This document shows positions 11,384 through 23,725 of a DNA stretch of 64,000 nt, piece by piece. Origin of the DNA: Spiroplasma apis B31 (lineage in GTDB: Bacteria > Bacillota_I > Bacilli_A > Mycoplasmatales > Mycoplasmataceae); contig NC_022998.1 in the NCBI RefSeq assembly GCF_000500935.1, positions 558,001-622,000 on the forward strand, given 5' to 3'. Each line of letters begins with the position of its first letter. The stretch's first letter is position 1. A model generated the notes under the pieces. The model was given only the letters and a program-made list of their open reading frames with translations, did not search any database and was not told the origin of the DNA. The position numbers were made by a program, and so were the translations under genes.

Positions 11384-14300
11384 ATGGAATCAAATAAATT
11401 ATTAAAAGACTTTAAAGGAAGATTATTAAATTCAAATAAAAGGACCTCTGTAATTTATGATAAATTTAGAAGAGGAAGTACAAGTATAAATTTAAAAGTT
11501 TTAGAACAGCATGGTTTACTCAGGCGTGGAAAAGGAGATAAGGTTCCTATAACATTAAAACAAGCGTTAGATTATGGAGAGTTTTTTATATCTTTCATAG
11601 ATATTTCTATTTCGGACACAAGAAATTACTTCTCAGAAATTAATTTAATTTTAAAAAAATACAAAGAAAGTCTAGAAGAAACAAATTTACACACATTGTA
11701 TATGGGTAAATTTTATATTGAAGGCTCATTAATTCCCAATATAGAGACAGATTATTTTAGATGCCCATTAATTTTACAATCAATTTCAATAGAATCTATA
11801 TCACCTAAGGTATTTAAGGTTTCGTTAAATGAAAACAAAATAATTAATAACCCCATTTTCAACTTAATGTCTGCTTCCAACAGGAAGCCTTATGAATTTA
11901 AAGATTTAGAAGAAGAAAAACTAGAGGATTATCAAAGCTTAAAATTATATTTGAAAAATCTATTACTAAATGCTGGATACGGTATTAAAAATACAGAACT
12001 TTATGAAAAAGCCTTTTCAAATGAGTACTCAACTTATGAATCATTATCTTCAAAAAAAGAAGAAGCTCTTAGATTTTTCAATGAAAATTCTGATCACGAA
12101 ACATATGTTAACGCTTTAAATATTTGTAGTATGGGTATATATAATATAGCAAGTAGTACTATTTTATCAGCATACAACATTATAGAAGAGAGAAATGATG
12201 GTTTTATAGATACCTTATTTAGTAATTCAACAGATACAATTGGTATAGATATTTTAGAACCAAAGGAAACAGAAATAAAAACAATATCAATACTAGATAA
12301 TTCTCAAAAAAGTGCGGTTTTGAACTCTTTAAAAGAGTCAAGTTATATATTTGGTCCCCCAGGAACTGGTAAATCACAAACCATTGTTAATATAATTGCA
12401 AATATAATTTATAAACACAAAACAGCTTGTTTTGTAACAGAGAAACGTGTTGCATCTGATGTAGTGTTTCAAAAATTAACTCAATTGAATCATTTTGTTT
12501 TAATGGTACACAATAACCAGAAAAAAATTGACATATATAATAAAGTTGCAAATTTTATGAAAATATTCGAAGATTATAAAAATGATAGGGATGCTATAAA
12601 AAGCAAACTTGAAGAGTATAAATTTGACAAAGTATCTAAGGATATGGAGAATATATTTTCTAAATTATCTGACTATAAAATTATTATGAAAACAGAAGAA
12701 GGAAAATTATATCAAAAGTTCTCCAAGTTAGTTAAAGATTCAAATCTAGAAACTATAACTTTAAGTACTGATTTGTATCAACATATCGAAGCCATGAGTG
12801 AACTACTATTTCATAAACAAGACTTAGTCATTGTTTTTAAAGAATTAATCAAGTTATTCAATCTAAAATATTTGGACAATAAACATATAGATCTTATGTT
12901 TGATAACTCTAATTATCTAGATATATTATTATTTAATATAATTATATTAAATAAGCCAATGAAATTTAAACTTGGATTATTTAAAAGAAAAAAATTTATG
13001 GCTTTTACTGATAGTAAATTATTTGTAACTATTAAAGATATCATAAGAAACTTGATACAAAGGCACAAGATTGATGATATATTTAAAATCAATTATTTAT
13101 TTAAATTTTTGTTTAAAAATGGTATTGACATTGAAAATATAACTAAAGATATATTGATGAGTTCATGATGCCAAAAGTTTTACTTAGATAATAAAAATAA
13201 AATAGATTTTATTTCAACAAATTGAGCAAGTGATTTAAAAAAACTACAAAATTTAAAAGTTAAGCAAGACATTAATCATATTTATTTCAATCATCTTGAA
13301 TATGTTTACTCTTTCATTAGCGATGAAACAAAGACCTTTCAAAATAGTAAAGGAGAATTAATTACATTTAACTATGCTTACAAAGAACTTATAAAGCATA
13401 TGAACAGAGTGAAAAAAAGCATATCAACGAAATCTCTTTTTGGAGTACATAGAAAACTTTTAAGACTATTCTTTCCAATATTTATTGGGTCTCCCGAAAC
13501 TATATCGGATCACAAAATGCTACTACTGTCAAAAGATAGCTTTAATTATGCAATTTTTGATGAAGCATCGCAGATATTTACAGAAAAATGTATTCCAACA
13601 CTTTATAGAGCAAATAAATATATAATTGCAGGAGATGAAAAACAACTTGGACCATCAAATTGATTCAGCATTTCTAATGAAAGAATTTATGAATTAGAAG
13701 AAGAAGTTGAGGAATTATCTATGAGTTCAAGTAAAATTGATTTTGATAGTGTTTTAGAATACGAAAGTTTAATTGATTTAGCAAAGGCAAAATTTAGGGA
13801 GAATAAACTTTTGTTCCATTATAGAAGTAATCACAAAGAGTTGATAAGTTTTTCAAATTCAAGATATTATGATAATCAATTGATAATTGGAGATTATAAC
13901 AGTGAAATTATGAAACCTTTTGATGTAGTTGAAGTTGATGGAATTAGAGAAAATAATATAGTAAAGAAAGAAGCTGAAAAAACTATAGAGTATTTAATTA
14001 AATACATCCAAAGTCCAAGGTATTCTACAAAAACATTTGGTATTATAACCTCAAATGCTCATCAACAAAAATATATAGCGGATTTATTGGATAAAGAAGC
14101 TTCTAAGGATGTTGACCTATATAATAGATTAAATTTACTACCACCAAGCGAAAGAATATTTATCAAAAATATTGAAAATGTTCAAGGAGATGAAAGAGAT
14201 ATCATAATTCTAGCTTTAGGTTTTGCTCCTGACTTCACAGGCAATTATCGTCAATTATACGGACCTTTATCAATTAAAGGTGGTGAAAGACGTTTAAATG

Positions 14301-14875
14301 TCGCAATTACTAGGTCTAAAGAAAAAATGATCATAATCAAATCTATCAAATCAGATATCATTCGTTCAGAAAAGACAGGGGTTATAGACTTGAAAGATTT
14401 TTTGAAGTATGTAGAACTATTGGACCAACCTATTGTTGATGAACAAGCTGTTAATTCTTTATTAAATAAAGAAGTTTTAAATAATGAAATGATCTCTTCT
14501 ATGATTCAGAACACTAGTTTTGATTCTGAATTTGAATCAGAAGTTTATGATGAAGTTAAAAAACTTTTACCTACAAGTGACTTTAGTTTGTTAACACAAG
14601 TACCTGCATCAGGGTTCAAAATTGACCTTGCAATTTTCGATAAAGTAAATAATAAATTTGTACTTGCAATCGAGTGTGATGGTTATACATATCATAGCAA
14701 AGCATTTGATAGACAAAGAGATTATGAGAGACAAATTTACTTAGAAAGCAGGGGTTGGAGATTTGAAAGAATCTTATCAACGCATTGATGATGCAATAAT
14801 GTTGATATGAAAAAACGCTTTTTGAATACAATAAAAACACATATTGATACATATATAGAAATAGGTGATTATTAA
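11384..14875 (+). CDS. SF1 helicase with C-terminal Vsr/MTES_1575-type nuclease domain
   Basis: A 1163-aa ATP-dependent helicase-nuclease of the kind found in defence islands. Motifs in order: Walker A GPPGTGKS (from residue 324), Walker B-like FDEASQIF (near 726), VQGDERD (near 933) and the arginine-containing VAITRSKEK (near 973), all typical of AAA_11/AAA_12 SF1 helicases. The last about 100 residues (PTSDFSLLTQVPASGFKIDLAI, IECDGYTYH, RILSTHWW) match the REase_MTES_1575/DUF559-type endonuclease fold. The middle region is poorly conserved. The stop overlaps the next ATG by one base. Helicase-Vsr fusions are known in anti-phage systems; assignment to a named system is inference. Confidence 0.85.
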
Positions 14876-15417
14876 TGCCGAATGATATTTTAATAATAAT
14901 TATAGTTGGCGTAGTTATAATCCTTGCTTTTATAACAACAACCATAATTATTACGTTTAGAATAAATACTAAAACAGAAAGATCAATATTAGCAAGTCGG
15001 ACACTTAGCAGGGGCCATTATAATAATAAATATGATACTGATTTTATGATTAATCTTGTAAAAGAATACGGGAGACGCTATTTAGTTTCTAAGAACTTAA
15101 TATCTTATGAGTTTAATGATAAATCATCATATTTTAAAATGTTAGAAAATATAAAAGAGACAATACTAACGGTTTCTGGAACTATTAGAGTAGCTGCAAA
15201 AGATTTTAAAAAAGACATAGTGGATAAAGTTTTTTATATCATTGATGAGTTCATTGAAGTTGATAGACATAAACCTAAAGATAATAAGTGTTTTTATAAG
15301 TTCGAAGTATTAGAAGCTGAAAAACAAAGTTCTTGGGATTCTGATTCATCTTCAAGAGAAGAATTTATCAAAAAAAATAATAAACATGTTGCAAATGATG
15401 ATTATCATAACTGATAA
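14875..15417 (+). CDS. Single-span membrane protein coupled to the helicase
   Basis: A 180-aa protein with one N-terminal hydrophobic helix (about residues 5-27) and a soluble C-terminal domain. The start shares a base with the helicase stop (TAATG), so it is translated with it and is probably a partner. No family is recognised. Residue 42 is encoded by CGG. Its last 16 codons are also found, slightly diverged, near 23470-23519, showing that the 3' end was copied with the downstream lipoprotein gene. Confidence 0.7.
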
Positions 15418-15433
15418 TTTATCTTTTTTCTGT

Positions 15434-15460
15434 AAAACCATTTAATAAATGGTTTTTTAT
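15434..15460 (+). terminator. Terminator of the helicase operon
   Basis: 10-bp stem (15434-15443 with 15447-15456), 3-nt loop and T run. A near-copy exists at about 23535-23562. Confidence 0.8.
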
Positions 15461-15626
15461 TTTATTGAAAATAATATTCATCATTTGTTGATTTTTTAAT
15501 ATAAAAGTCCAACTTAAAAATATTTCTTTCATTTTGATTGTTAAATATAAGTCCTATAAATCCTACCTTTAAAGATAATGTAACTAACTTATAAGTTGTT
15601 AAACTTTTTACTTTGTCTTTCAAAAG

Positions 15627-15655
15627 TTGTTTTTTTTTTTTTTTTTTGTTACTAT
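15627..15655 (+). promoter_or_regulatory. Promoter with poly-T spacer (18 T) of lipoprotein A
   Basis: TTGTTT (15627-15632) and TACTAT (15650-15655) are 17 nt apart, the optimum for a housekeeping promoter, and the spacer is almost wholly a run of 18 T (15630-15647). The paralogous copy at 23726 has 20 T and a 19-nt spacer. Length changes in such a tract would switch promoter strength, as known for variable lipoproteins of mycoplasmas. Confidence 0.55.
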
Positions 15656-15686
15656 GAAAAAGGAAATCATGAAAGGAAACATAAGT

Positions 15687-17516
15687 ATGAAAAAGTTATT
15701 AAACATTTTAGCAACAATTTCTTTAGCAACAATTCCCTCATTAACAACTTTATCTTGCAGCACAAAAAATACTGCAAATAAACCAGTTAACCCAATAGAG
15801 GATAAAGATTATTTAAAAACAATCGAAGAATTCAAAAGAGAAGTTAATTCAATGGTGTCTAGCGAATTAATGAAAGCTAATGAAAAACTAATTGAACTTA
15901 CAAAAGATGAAAATAGAAATAAATTTTTGAATAAATCAAATATTACAACTTTTGCAGGTAAAGAAAATACATTAAATAAAGAAAATAAGAATAGTTTATT
16001 AGTAGACTTAAATAATAAATTATTTATCCAAGATATAAAAAGTAAACTTAACACTATCAAGAATGATACAAAGTACAACATTATTTTAGATGGTGTTGAT
16101 AATTTATTTGATAAATTAGAAATAAGTTGGAATACTTTGAACATAACTTACAAAAATTATGATAGAGATACAAGCACATCGGAAAATAAGGAAAAGGGGT
16201 TTGCATCAAATGTTAAACTTAATTTCGCTTTAGTTATTAATTACAAAGATAAAGAGGGTGTTTTAGAGGAACATAAAATTGATGGTTCGTTTATTTATTC
16301 GCTAACTAATGATGAAGCTATAAAATATTTTGGTGAAACTACAATAAAAGAATTAAAAAATAAGTACTTCATTGAATCTAATAAAACAAAGAAAAATTCA
16401 TTATTAGATGCATCAGCTTTGGGGTTAGATTCTAAAAAAGATAAATTTTTCAATAAGGATTCTCTTGTTGCAAGTTATTTCAATAATGAGTCTTTTAAAA
16501 ATAATTTGCTGTCATTTATCAAAAATGATCTAAGCTCAACAAAAAAAAATGAATTTATTCAAAGACTTGACCTATCGTTTGCTTCTAACATAGATACTTT
16601 CTCAAAAATTGATTATCTTGTAAAATTACAAAATAAATCACCTAAATCCTATGCATGAAAAGATGAAAAAGATAATGGTAAAGACATATATGATTTCATT
16701 TTTAAAAAAGAGTATGTAGAACCTAAATCAGATTCTTCAAATAATAATGATAATAAAATACCTACTTTATATAAATATTTGTCTGGTGAAACAACTTCTA
16801 TGTTAAAAAAATATAAGGAGGATTTGCAAACATTTATAAACAATTTAGATTATTTTGATCAAGCTGAAAAAGAGAAACTTTTGACAAAAGATTTATCTTG
16901 CACATCTAAATTAGGATATGTCAACTTAAAAGGTCTACAATTTAAAATTGGTAATGATTATTCTCAAGAACTACCTGAGTTTAGAATTTTAACAGGATAT
17001 GCAGTTGATCTTGATGATAAAAACTGAGATGATACTCGATTCGCTTCAATAGATACATCAAAAACTTTGTCATCTGTATACTATAATACATTGAATGGTA
17101 TTGAGTCATTTCATAAAATCTTTGGAATTAAAAGTCCCAAAAATGAAAGAGCAATGTCAGCATTTACAGGTTCTACACCTGGAATAATAACTAATTTATG
17201 AGATTTATTTAGTGCACAAGATAATCAGTATAGAATGGAATTAAATAAATCATTGTCATTAAAACTACCTAAACAAAAAGAATATTTGGATAAATTATTA
17301 TCGGAAGGAAATCAATCAACTTTTAATTGACAATTTTTAAGAGAGGCATTTGATGTTGTAATTTTTATCAATAATAGCGGGTTGTTCATTCACCAAATTT
17401 ATAGTAATGGTGAAAAAGCTGTTGACATTAACTTCAGTTTAGATTTTCTAAATATTAATTTTACAATTGATGGTATTTGAGCATATACCACTGGATTAAC
17501 AATAATAGAAAAATAA
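15687..17516 (+). CDS. Surface lipoprotein A (duplicated pair)
   Basis: A 609-aa predicted lipoprotein. The signal MKKLLNILATISLATIPSL ends in a lipobox with Cys24 (TLSC). ATG 15687 is preferred over ATGs at 15654 and 15669 because it gives the standard signal peptide, although 15669 also has an AGGA ribosome site. TGA codons (16656, 17026 and later) are Trp. The body shares long blocks with the protein at 23788 (for example ANEKLIELTKDE and KYNIILDGVDN) and more distantly with the one at 9313. Function unknown; expression is probably controlled by the poly-T promoter upstream. Confidence 0.88.
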
Positions 17517-17543
17517 TTCGTGAAAAAGCTTTAATTACATTTT

Positions 17544-17586
17544 AAAAAACTACTTTTCTTTACATTAAAATAAAAAGTAGTTTTTT
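17544..17586 (+). terminator. Terminator after lipoprotein A
   Basis: Perfect 14-bp stem (17544-17557 with 17573-17586) with a 15-nt loop, ending in a T run. Confidence 0.85.
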
Positions 17587-17658
17587 ATTTTTTATTACAA
17601 ATTGATTAATTGGCACAATACCTAAAATTTCTTAGGTATTTAAAATATTTCCAAAGTC

Positions 17659-17688
17659 TTTTAAGACATCTTGCAAGATGTCTTAAAA
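17659..17688. repeat. Perfect 30-bp palindrome
   Basis: Two 15-nt arms (17659-17673, 17674-17688) are exact reverse complements with no spacer. It stands between lipoprotein A and the first IS element, with no gene around it. It could be an operator, a recombination site or a cruciform. Confidence 0.8.
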
Positions 17689-17914
17689 TTTTCATATTAT
17701 TCAGCCTAATAAAAGATTGATAAAGATAGAAAAGTCAAATACGAAGATGTTAGTTCGATGGTTATTTATAAGCAAAAAAAACTAAAAAATAATTAAATTT
17801 AAAATACATAGAAGATTTCTATAAAAAAAACATAACCTCAAAAGTAAATGAATATAATTCTCTATGTATACATTATGTTAAAAAAACATAAATTATACAA
17901 GGAGAATTTTTTAT

Positions 17915-19130
17915 ATGGCTAATTTAAAAGGAAACAAATCAAACATCCTAAATTTTGAGACTAAAAAAGAGTTGATTATCAAGCATTTTGATAAAAATTT
18001 ATCTTATAAAGACCTATCAAAAATGTACAATATTTCATATTCAACAGTTAGAAGAATGTGTGTAGATTGAGAAGTTTTTGGTGATGAGTCGCTTACTTCA
18101 AAAACTGGAAAACACAATAAGCACAACGGAAAGATTAGAATAAATTCAAAAGATCCAAAAGATAAGAAAATTGCAGAACTTAATAAAAAATTAAAATGAT
18201 TAGAAATGGAGAATGAGGTTTTTAAAAAAAGTTCAATGAACTGATGGAGGATTCAAAAAAAAATTATAACGTATTACAAAACTAAAGATAAATATAATAG
18301 CAAATACACGGTTCTTTCTTTATGTAAATTATTTAATGTCACAAGAGCAAGTTATTATCGATGATGTTGTAAAATAAACCGGATTATGAAACAAAAATAG
18401 ATATGGACTTAGCATTTAAAATAAAGAATATATTTATAATAAACAATGGAATTTATGGTGCACCCAGAGTAAAAATAATTTTAAATAATCAAGGCATAGT
18501 AGTAAGTCAATCTAAAGTTGCTAGAATAATGAAATTATTCAATTTATATTCAGTTATAAGAATAAAAAAGATGTATAAAAAACCAAAAGAAGTCAAAAAA
18601 ATAACTTATGGTCCTAATCATGTTAATAGAAATTGATCTTTGTATTTAAAAAATGAGCTTTGAGTTACAGATATTACATATATACCTTTCAATAAAAAAT
18701 TTGCATATTTAAGTGTTTTGAAAGACGCAAACACTGGATTCATAGTAGGTCATGAGGTATCTTTAAAAAATGACATAGATATTTACAGAAAAACACTTGA
18801 GAAAGCTTCGCTTCATAGACAAGATCTATCTAAGAAACTTATTATCCATTCTGATAACGGAAATCAATATACATCTATATTTGCAAAGCGTTATGCTAAA
18901 AAAAATAATATTATAATATCATTATCTAGACCAGGTAATTCTATTGATAATGGGATGTGTGAAACCTTTTTTCATCATTAAAAGAAGAGTGAAAAATAAA
19001 ACTAAAGCAGGATGAGTTTCTCAAGTTGAAATTAGCAATCGACAATTATATAGAGTTTTACAATTATGAAAGAATAATGATTAAACACAATAGCCCTCCA
19101 GCGTATGCTTATTTAGATTTCAAATTATGA
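17915..19130 (+). pseudogene. IS3-family transposase (OrfA/OrfB), frameshifted
   Basis: The N-terminal helix-turn-helix OrfA (ATG 17915 with an AAGGAG site) runs in frame into the OrfB start and stops at TAG 18398-18400. The frame then shifts near 18374-18380 to one containing NGIYGAPRVK, the DDE region VTDITYIP, HSDNGNQYTS and NGMCETFF, stopping at 18979. A second shift at the T run 18967-18972 recovers SSLKEEWK, FYNYERIM and NSPPAYAY, a classic IS3 ending. Both breaks look like single-base changes in homopolymers. The catalytic D, D, E are all still encoded. Confidence 0.85.
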
Positions 19131-19133
19131 AAA

Positions 19134-19163
19134 AAAATACTTCAAACTTGGTTGAAGTATTTT
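19134..19163 (+). terminator. Hairpin at the 3' end of the IS3 element
   Basis: 12-bp stem (19134-19145 with 19152-19163), 6-nt loop, T-rich end. Confidence 0.7.
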
Positions 19164-19186
19164 TATAAAAAACATTTTGTATACTT

Positions 19187-20110
19187 TAAAGGGTCACCCC
19201 AAACTACACAAAAATTATGTATATAATTTTTATAAGAGGGTTCTTTTTTATGGCTAAAACAAAACTATTTAATGCAGATGAAAAAATGAAAATAGTAAAT
19301 GAATTTTTATCATCTGACATAAGTGAAAAAAAATAGCAGAAAAATATAATATTAAACAACCATGTACTATTTATCAATGACAGAATAGGTATATAACTAG
19401 TGGGATCTCTAGTTTATTTGATCAAAAAAGAGGCAGAAAATCCAGTATTGATAAACAAAAAAACTTCGAAAACATAAAACAAGATTTAAATTTTTTAAGA
19501 AAAAAGATGCAAAATAAAAAGAAAGAAAATAGAGAGTTAATTAATAAGGTCGAAATTATGGAAAAGTTCACAGCATCTCTGGTAAAGTAGAATTTTTTGC
19601 TTTAAGACTAATGGAAAAAATATGTTTAGATATATCAGAATTTAAGTTTAATAACTCTAAATCATATATGTTTGCATATATTGATGTTTATTCTAGATTA
19701 CCTTTAAAAACTTATTTTTCAAGTAATCAAACTACAAAAGAATTAATAAAATCGCTATATATATTAAAAAATAACTACAATATATGTAATTCAATTATCC
19801 ATACAGATAGAGGAGCCCAATTTAGAAGTATTAGTATGATGGATTTTTGTAAAGCAAATAAAATACAACAAAGTATGACGGATGGTTATGCTTAATGACA
19901 AAACGCAATAGTAGAAACTTTTTTTAATATTATTAAACAAAATTATTTTAAAGGATACAAATTTTTAAACAAAACAGAATTTCTATCTTGAATGGAAAAT
20001 TGTATCTGAAGTTATTCAAACAATAGAATAATAATTAAATTAAAAATCACTCCTATAGAAATGTACAAGAGTAATTTGTTAAAATAATTGTAGTTTGGGG
20101 TTACCCTTTA
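19187..20110 (+). mobile_element. Internally deleted IS element with intact inverted repeats
   Basis: Left end 19187-19208 and right end 20089-20110 are 22-bp inverted repeats with a single mismatch (core GGGT/ACCCCAAACTACA). At 924 bp it is shorter than a full IS3-type element. It starts 2 bp after the previous IS. Confidence 0.85.
19250..20086 (+). pseudogene. Transposase remnant inside the 924-bp IS
   Basis: An OrfA-like part (ATG 19250, MAKTKLFNADEKMK) meets an early frameshift near the A run at about 19327, after which AEKYNIKQPCTIYQW and a lysine-rich helix follow. OrfB lacks its N-terminal third and begins near 19611 with the DDE pieces LDISEF and HTDRGAQF; TAA at 19893 interrupts it, after which NAIVETFF and the C-terminus remain in frame. 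Clearly non-functional. Confidence 0.8.
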
Positions 20111-20268
20111 CTTGACAAAATATATTTATATTTTTATATTTGTGTATTTAGTTTTCTTTTTACTTAGTTGACTTTTAAAACTTACCCAAAAAATATTTAT
20201 TAATTAAAAAAAATTAAAAAATTATATGATAATATTAAAGAATTTATAAATAGTGTGAGGAAAATAAA

Positions 20269-21924
20269 ATGAAAAGTATTAATTTTAAAATATTTAATTT
20301 CAATTTTAAGAAATTAATAAAGAATAGAATTTTAATAATATTAACAGTTGTTTATTTATCTATTTCAGCGTTACTTGAAATAATATCTTTTTACAATTAT
20401 TTTGATATCACAAACAAGTATTTTGATAAAATTGACTATTATTTTGATTGTTTTTTCTTTTTAAAAATAATTTTTGATGTAATTTTACTTTCAATCATTG
20501 TTATTTATATTATAACATTGCTTTTTTATGGAGATAAAAAAGAAGGTAAAATAGATTTGGAAATAAAAGGTGGAATTAGTGTATTTCAAAGTTTTTTTTC
20601 AAGATTTATTATATTTTTTGTTACATGCATTGTAATACTTATATTTAATTTAATAGTCCAAAGCTTATTAACGCTTTCTATAAGTAACTATTTTATAGAG
20701 GCAAAATTAAAAGTTTTAAGTTTTTTTGCCTATAAGTTTTTATTAATAATTATTGTTTCTGCTTTAGCATTTATATTATTAATGTTAATTAAAGCAAAAA
20801 TATCACTTACTTTAATTTCTATATTAGCTTCTTTAATATCTGTTTCTCAGGCAGTTGGAGGAATTAAATATAGCGAAATTAATGAACTATATCGTTATCA
20901 GGCAAATACATTTATGTATGAAAAACAAACTTCTTTTATAAATAAATTTAAAAATGATGATATATTTACTGATATATTTGAAAGTTTCAAAAAAGCATAT
21001 AATTACACAAGTCCAGATTTCATTCAATATCAATATGGAAATTATGATTATATTCTAGAAAAATATAAACAAGAGGCAATTGATACTTTTGGAACTAACT
21101 ATATTGATTTCATAGTTTATTTAAATAAGTTGTTTGATGAAAATTATACTAAATTTACTAACTATAATTTAAATGGGTTTAAAATGGAAGACACTCTTAC
21201 TTACAACTTCAGACCCATTGTTCTTAATTTTAACTATTTAATGAAAAATAATAATAGAATTTACAACATATTAAATAAAGTTATTAGTTTATCAAATGAA
21301 AGTAAATACAAAAATATATTAAATGCTCTTAAAGATATTTCAAATAATTATTTTGAATTTATAATGACCTATAAAGGGAATGTTTCATATCCTGCCAATA
21401 GTTTTATAGATTATAGCATCAACCAGGGTTATTTTAAAAACACACTTATAAATTATAAAACACCAGATCAATTTGACCTATATTATTTTATTTCCTCAAT
21501 GTTTTTTGAAATAACTTATTGAAATAACTATTATGAAGTAAATTACAAAAAAGGTATAGATTTAAAGTTAACACCAAGTGAAGAGCTACTAAATAAAATA
21601 AAATTAATTACACATATCAACCCATTTAATCAACTATCACAACTTTCATATGGTAATTATTTTCGAGAAAACTATAAATATTATCATGATAAATTTTCAA
21701 TTACTTCACCAAATAATTTATTTGAAAGTCCAACCACACCTTTACAATATAAATATTTTATTGATACTTCTAATGAGGAAGGACCAGTAAAACTTGAAAA
21801 TTTAGAAGAACAAACCATTGAGTTTGTAAATTATATTTACTTGTACTTTATGTACTTTATATCAATGATTATTTTGTGGTATATTGGTTATCTAAAATAT
21901 AAAAAAACTATTAAATTATAACTA
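20269..21924 (+). CDS. ABC-2-like multi-span membrane protein
   Basis: A 551-aa integral membrane protein: one N-terminal span (about 20-40), a cluster of four or five spans (about 65-205), a long hydrophilic, Tyr/Asn-rich external region and one C-terminal span (about 522-545). The layout resembles ABC-2 type permease subunits of mycoplasmas. No ATP-binding partner is next to it; both sides are broken IS elements, so the partner may have been lost or lie elsewhere. ATG 20269 has a GAGGAAA ribosome site. Substrate unknown. Confidence 0.55.
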
Positions 21925-21948
21925 AATAAAATTAGCAAAAAGGAAGCT

Positions 21949-23404
21949 AAGTAGACCAGTATAAATTACTGGTTTTTTGATAGAAAGCAAATAATGCCCA
22001 AAATTTATGATAAGAATATAAAAACTGAGGCCGTAAAAAGGTACAAAAACGGTGAAAATATAGACAAAATAGCTAATGATTTAAATATTAAAGCAGGATC
22101 GCAATTAATAAGAATCTGATATAAGTCCTCAAAATCTTGTTATTCTTATAGTATATATAAGGATTGCAACGAGGTTAAATTGATGAGTCAAAAGTTAAAA
22201 AAAAGATTTTATTTCTAAGGAACTTAAAAAAAATAAGGAAAATAAAATACTTAAGGACCGAATAAAATAATTAGAAAAAAACTTAAAGTTTGAGATAGAA
22301 GAAAAAATGTTAGCAATAGCGAGTAAAGAAATATTGGAAAAGTCCATTCCTTCTTGCACGGCAACAATATTGATGAATTTATTGAAAATGAGCAAGAAGG
22401 AAAAGATAATGATAATGGCAACAAAAGCTTATAAATATTATGCATGCTCTCAAATGTATTATTTAGTTGCTAATTATGGTATGGGAACCAATAGGTTAAT
22501 AAATTATTTTAAAGTTCATAAAAATATATATTCGAAATTTAAAACAAGATTAAAATTAGAAAATCCTATTTTGTTATACAAATTCAAGCTAAAGATTCCA
22601 ACTATTAATAGCTTTGAAAATGAAAGATTTGAAAATGCAGTAGACTTAGTAAAAGATTTTAAAGAAGCAAATAATGATGTACAAACAGGTTCTCTTTTAA
22701 TAAGGAAATGAATTTTTGTTAATAAGAATAAAAGAGTCTCTGAAAAAATGATTAACCTAATCAAAAGAGAAAAACCTGAGGTATTTAAAAACTCATTTAA
22801 TAGGGACAATTACAAAAAAACAAGTTATTTCAATGAATCTAAAAAACATAACTCTTATGTTAGAAATAATTTGATTGAAATGAATTTTAATACTCCTAAT
22901 GTAGTTGGAGTTGATGGTACAAATCTAAAAATAGAATTAAATAATTTTTATTATAAAACAAAATTAAATTGCATGATATCTTATGACTGTGATTTAAAAA
23001 CTATTGTTGCATATAACTTTGATAAAAACGAGAATTCAAACAGCTCGTTAAAGGTTTTTAAAAGAATAAATGAGTATTCAGTAAACACTAAATCAAACAA
23101 AGTAATACAATCTAACAAAGGTTTAGCTTTCTCATGTGAAAAAATATTTGAATATATAAATAAGAATAATAATATAGTGCATTCTATGTCTAAAAGAGGT
23201 TTTAAACATTACGCCTCAACCGAAAGTTTAAATAGATGAGTAAAAGAAAAGTTTTTTAAAACTTATGGGTGTGAATTTAAAAATATACAAAATTTTTATG
23301 ATACTTTTAGAAAATTTGTTTATAACTTTAATAAACTACAATTTTTGAAATATAATATATTTGATCAAAAAAAACTAACATTCATAAAATAATTGGTCTA
23401 CTCA
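21949..23404 (+). mobile_element. Third IS3-like element, decayed
   Basis: About 1.45 kb with short inverted ends (left GTAGACCAGT at 21950, right reading AGTAGACCAATT on the other strand up to about 23404). It holds a disrupted two-frame transposase. A 9-bp hairpin (23401-23409 with 23418-23426) spans the right end. Confidence 0.55.
21994..23392 (+). pseudogene. IS3-like transposase with substituted catalytic residue
   Basis: OrfA (21994-22218; TEAVKRYKNGENIDKIA, a typical IS3 helix-turn-helix) ends at TAA. The following frame has an internal TAA near 22270, then about 360 residues to TAA 23390-23392 with an integrase-like core: VVGVDGTNL, QSNKGLAF and STESLNRW. The second catalytic Asp seems replaced by Asn (QSNKG rather than xSDxG), so even the intact part would be inactive. 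Confidence 0.7.
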
Positions 23405-23469
23405 GGTTACACGATGCTAACCTGAGCACAATAAATACTTTTATAATTTTTTTAGTATATATAAAAGAT

Positions 23470-23562
23470 AAAAAAAATAATAAACATGTTGCAAATGACG
23501 ACTATCATAACTGATAATTTACCTTTTTTCTGTAAAACCATTTGATTAATGGTTTTTTATTT
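23470..23562 (+). repeat. Duplicated 3' end of gene 14875 plus its terminator
   Basis: This stretch repeats, with a few substitutions, the last codons of the membrane protein at 14875-15417 and the hairpin after it (compare 15367-15460). It continues into the duplicated promoter and lipoprotein gene, marking the left edge of a roughly 2.1-kb duplication. Confidence 0.85.
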
Positions 23563-23725
23563 AATGAAAATGATATTCAACATTTGTTAGTTTTTTAATA
23601 TAAAAGTCCAACTTAAAAATATTTTTTTTATTTTGCTTGTTAAATATAAGTCCTATAAAACCTACCTTTAAAGATAATGTAACTAACTTATAAGTTGTTA
23701 AACTTTTTACTTTGTCTTTCAAAAG

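Larger units (their letters stand above)
17866..19184 (+). mobile_element. IS3-family insertion sequence, decayed
   Basis: About 1.3 kb bounded by imperfect inverted ends: GTATACATTATGTT at 17866 and, reversed, GTATACAAAATGTT at 19171-19184 (12 of 14 match). It contains the broken transposase below and a hairpin at 19134-19163. The right end lies 2 nt from the next IS. Confidence 0.65.

Noticed and set aside
18374-18384. CGG in the IS3 transposase region.
   Set aside because: It is in frame only downstream of the frameshift in the non-coding phase; in the restored frame the bases read CCG-GAT.
20269-21924. A complete ABC transporter.
   Set aside because: No ATP-binding protein is adjacent; both flanks are decayed insertion sequences.
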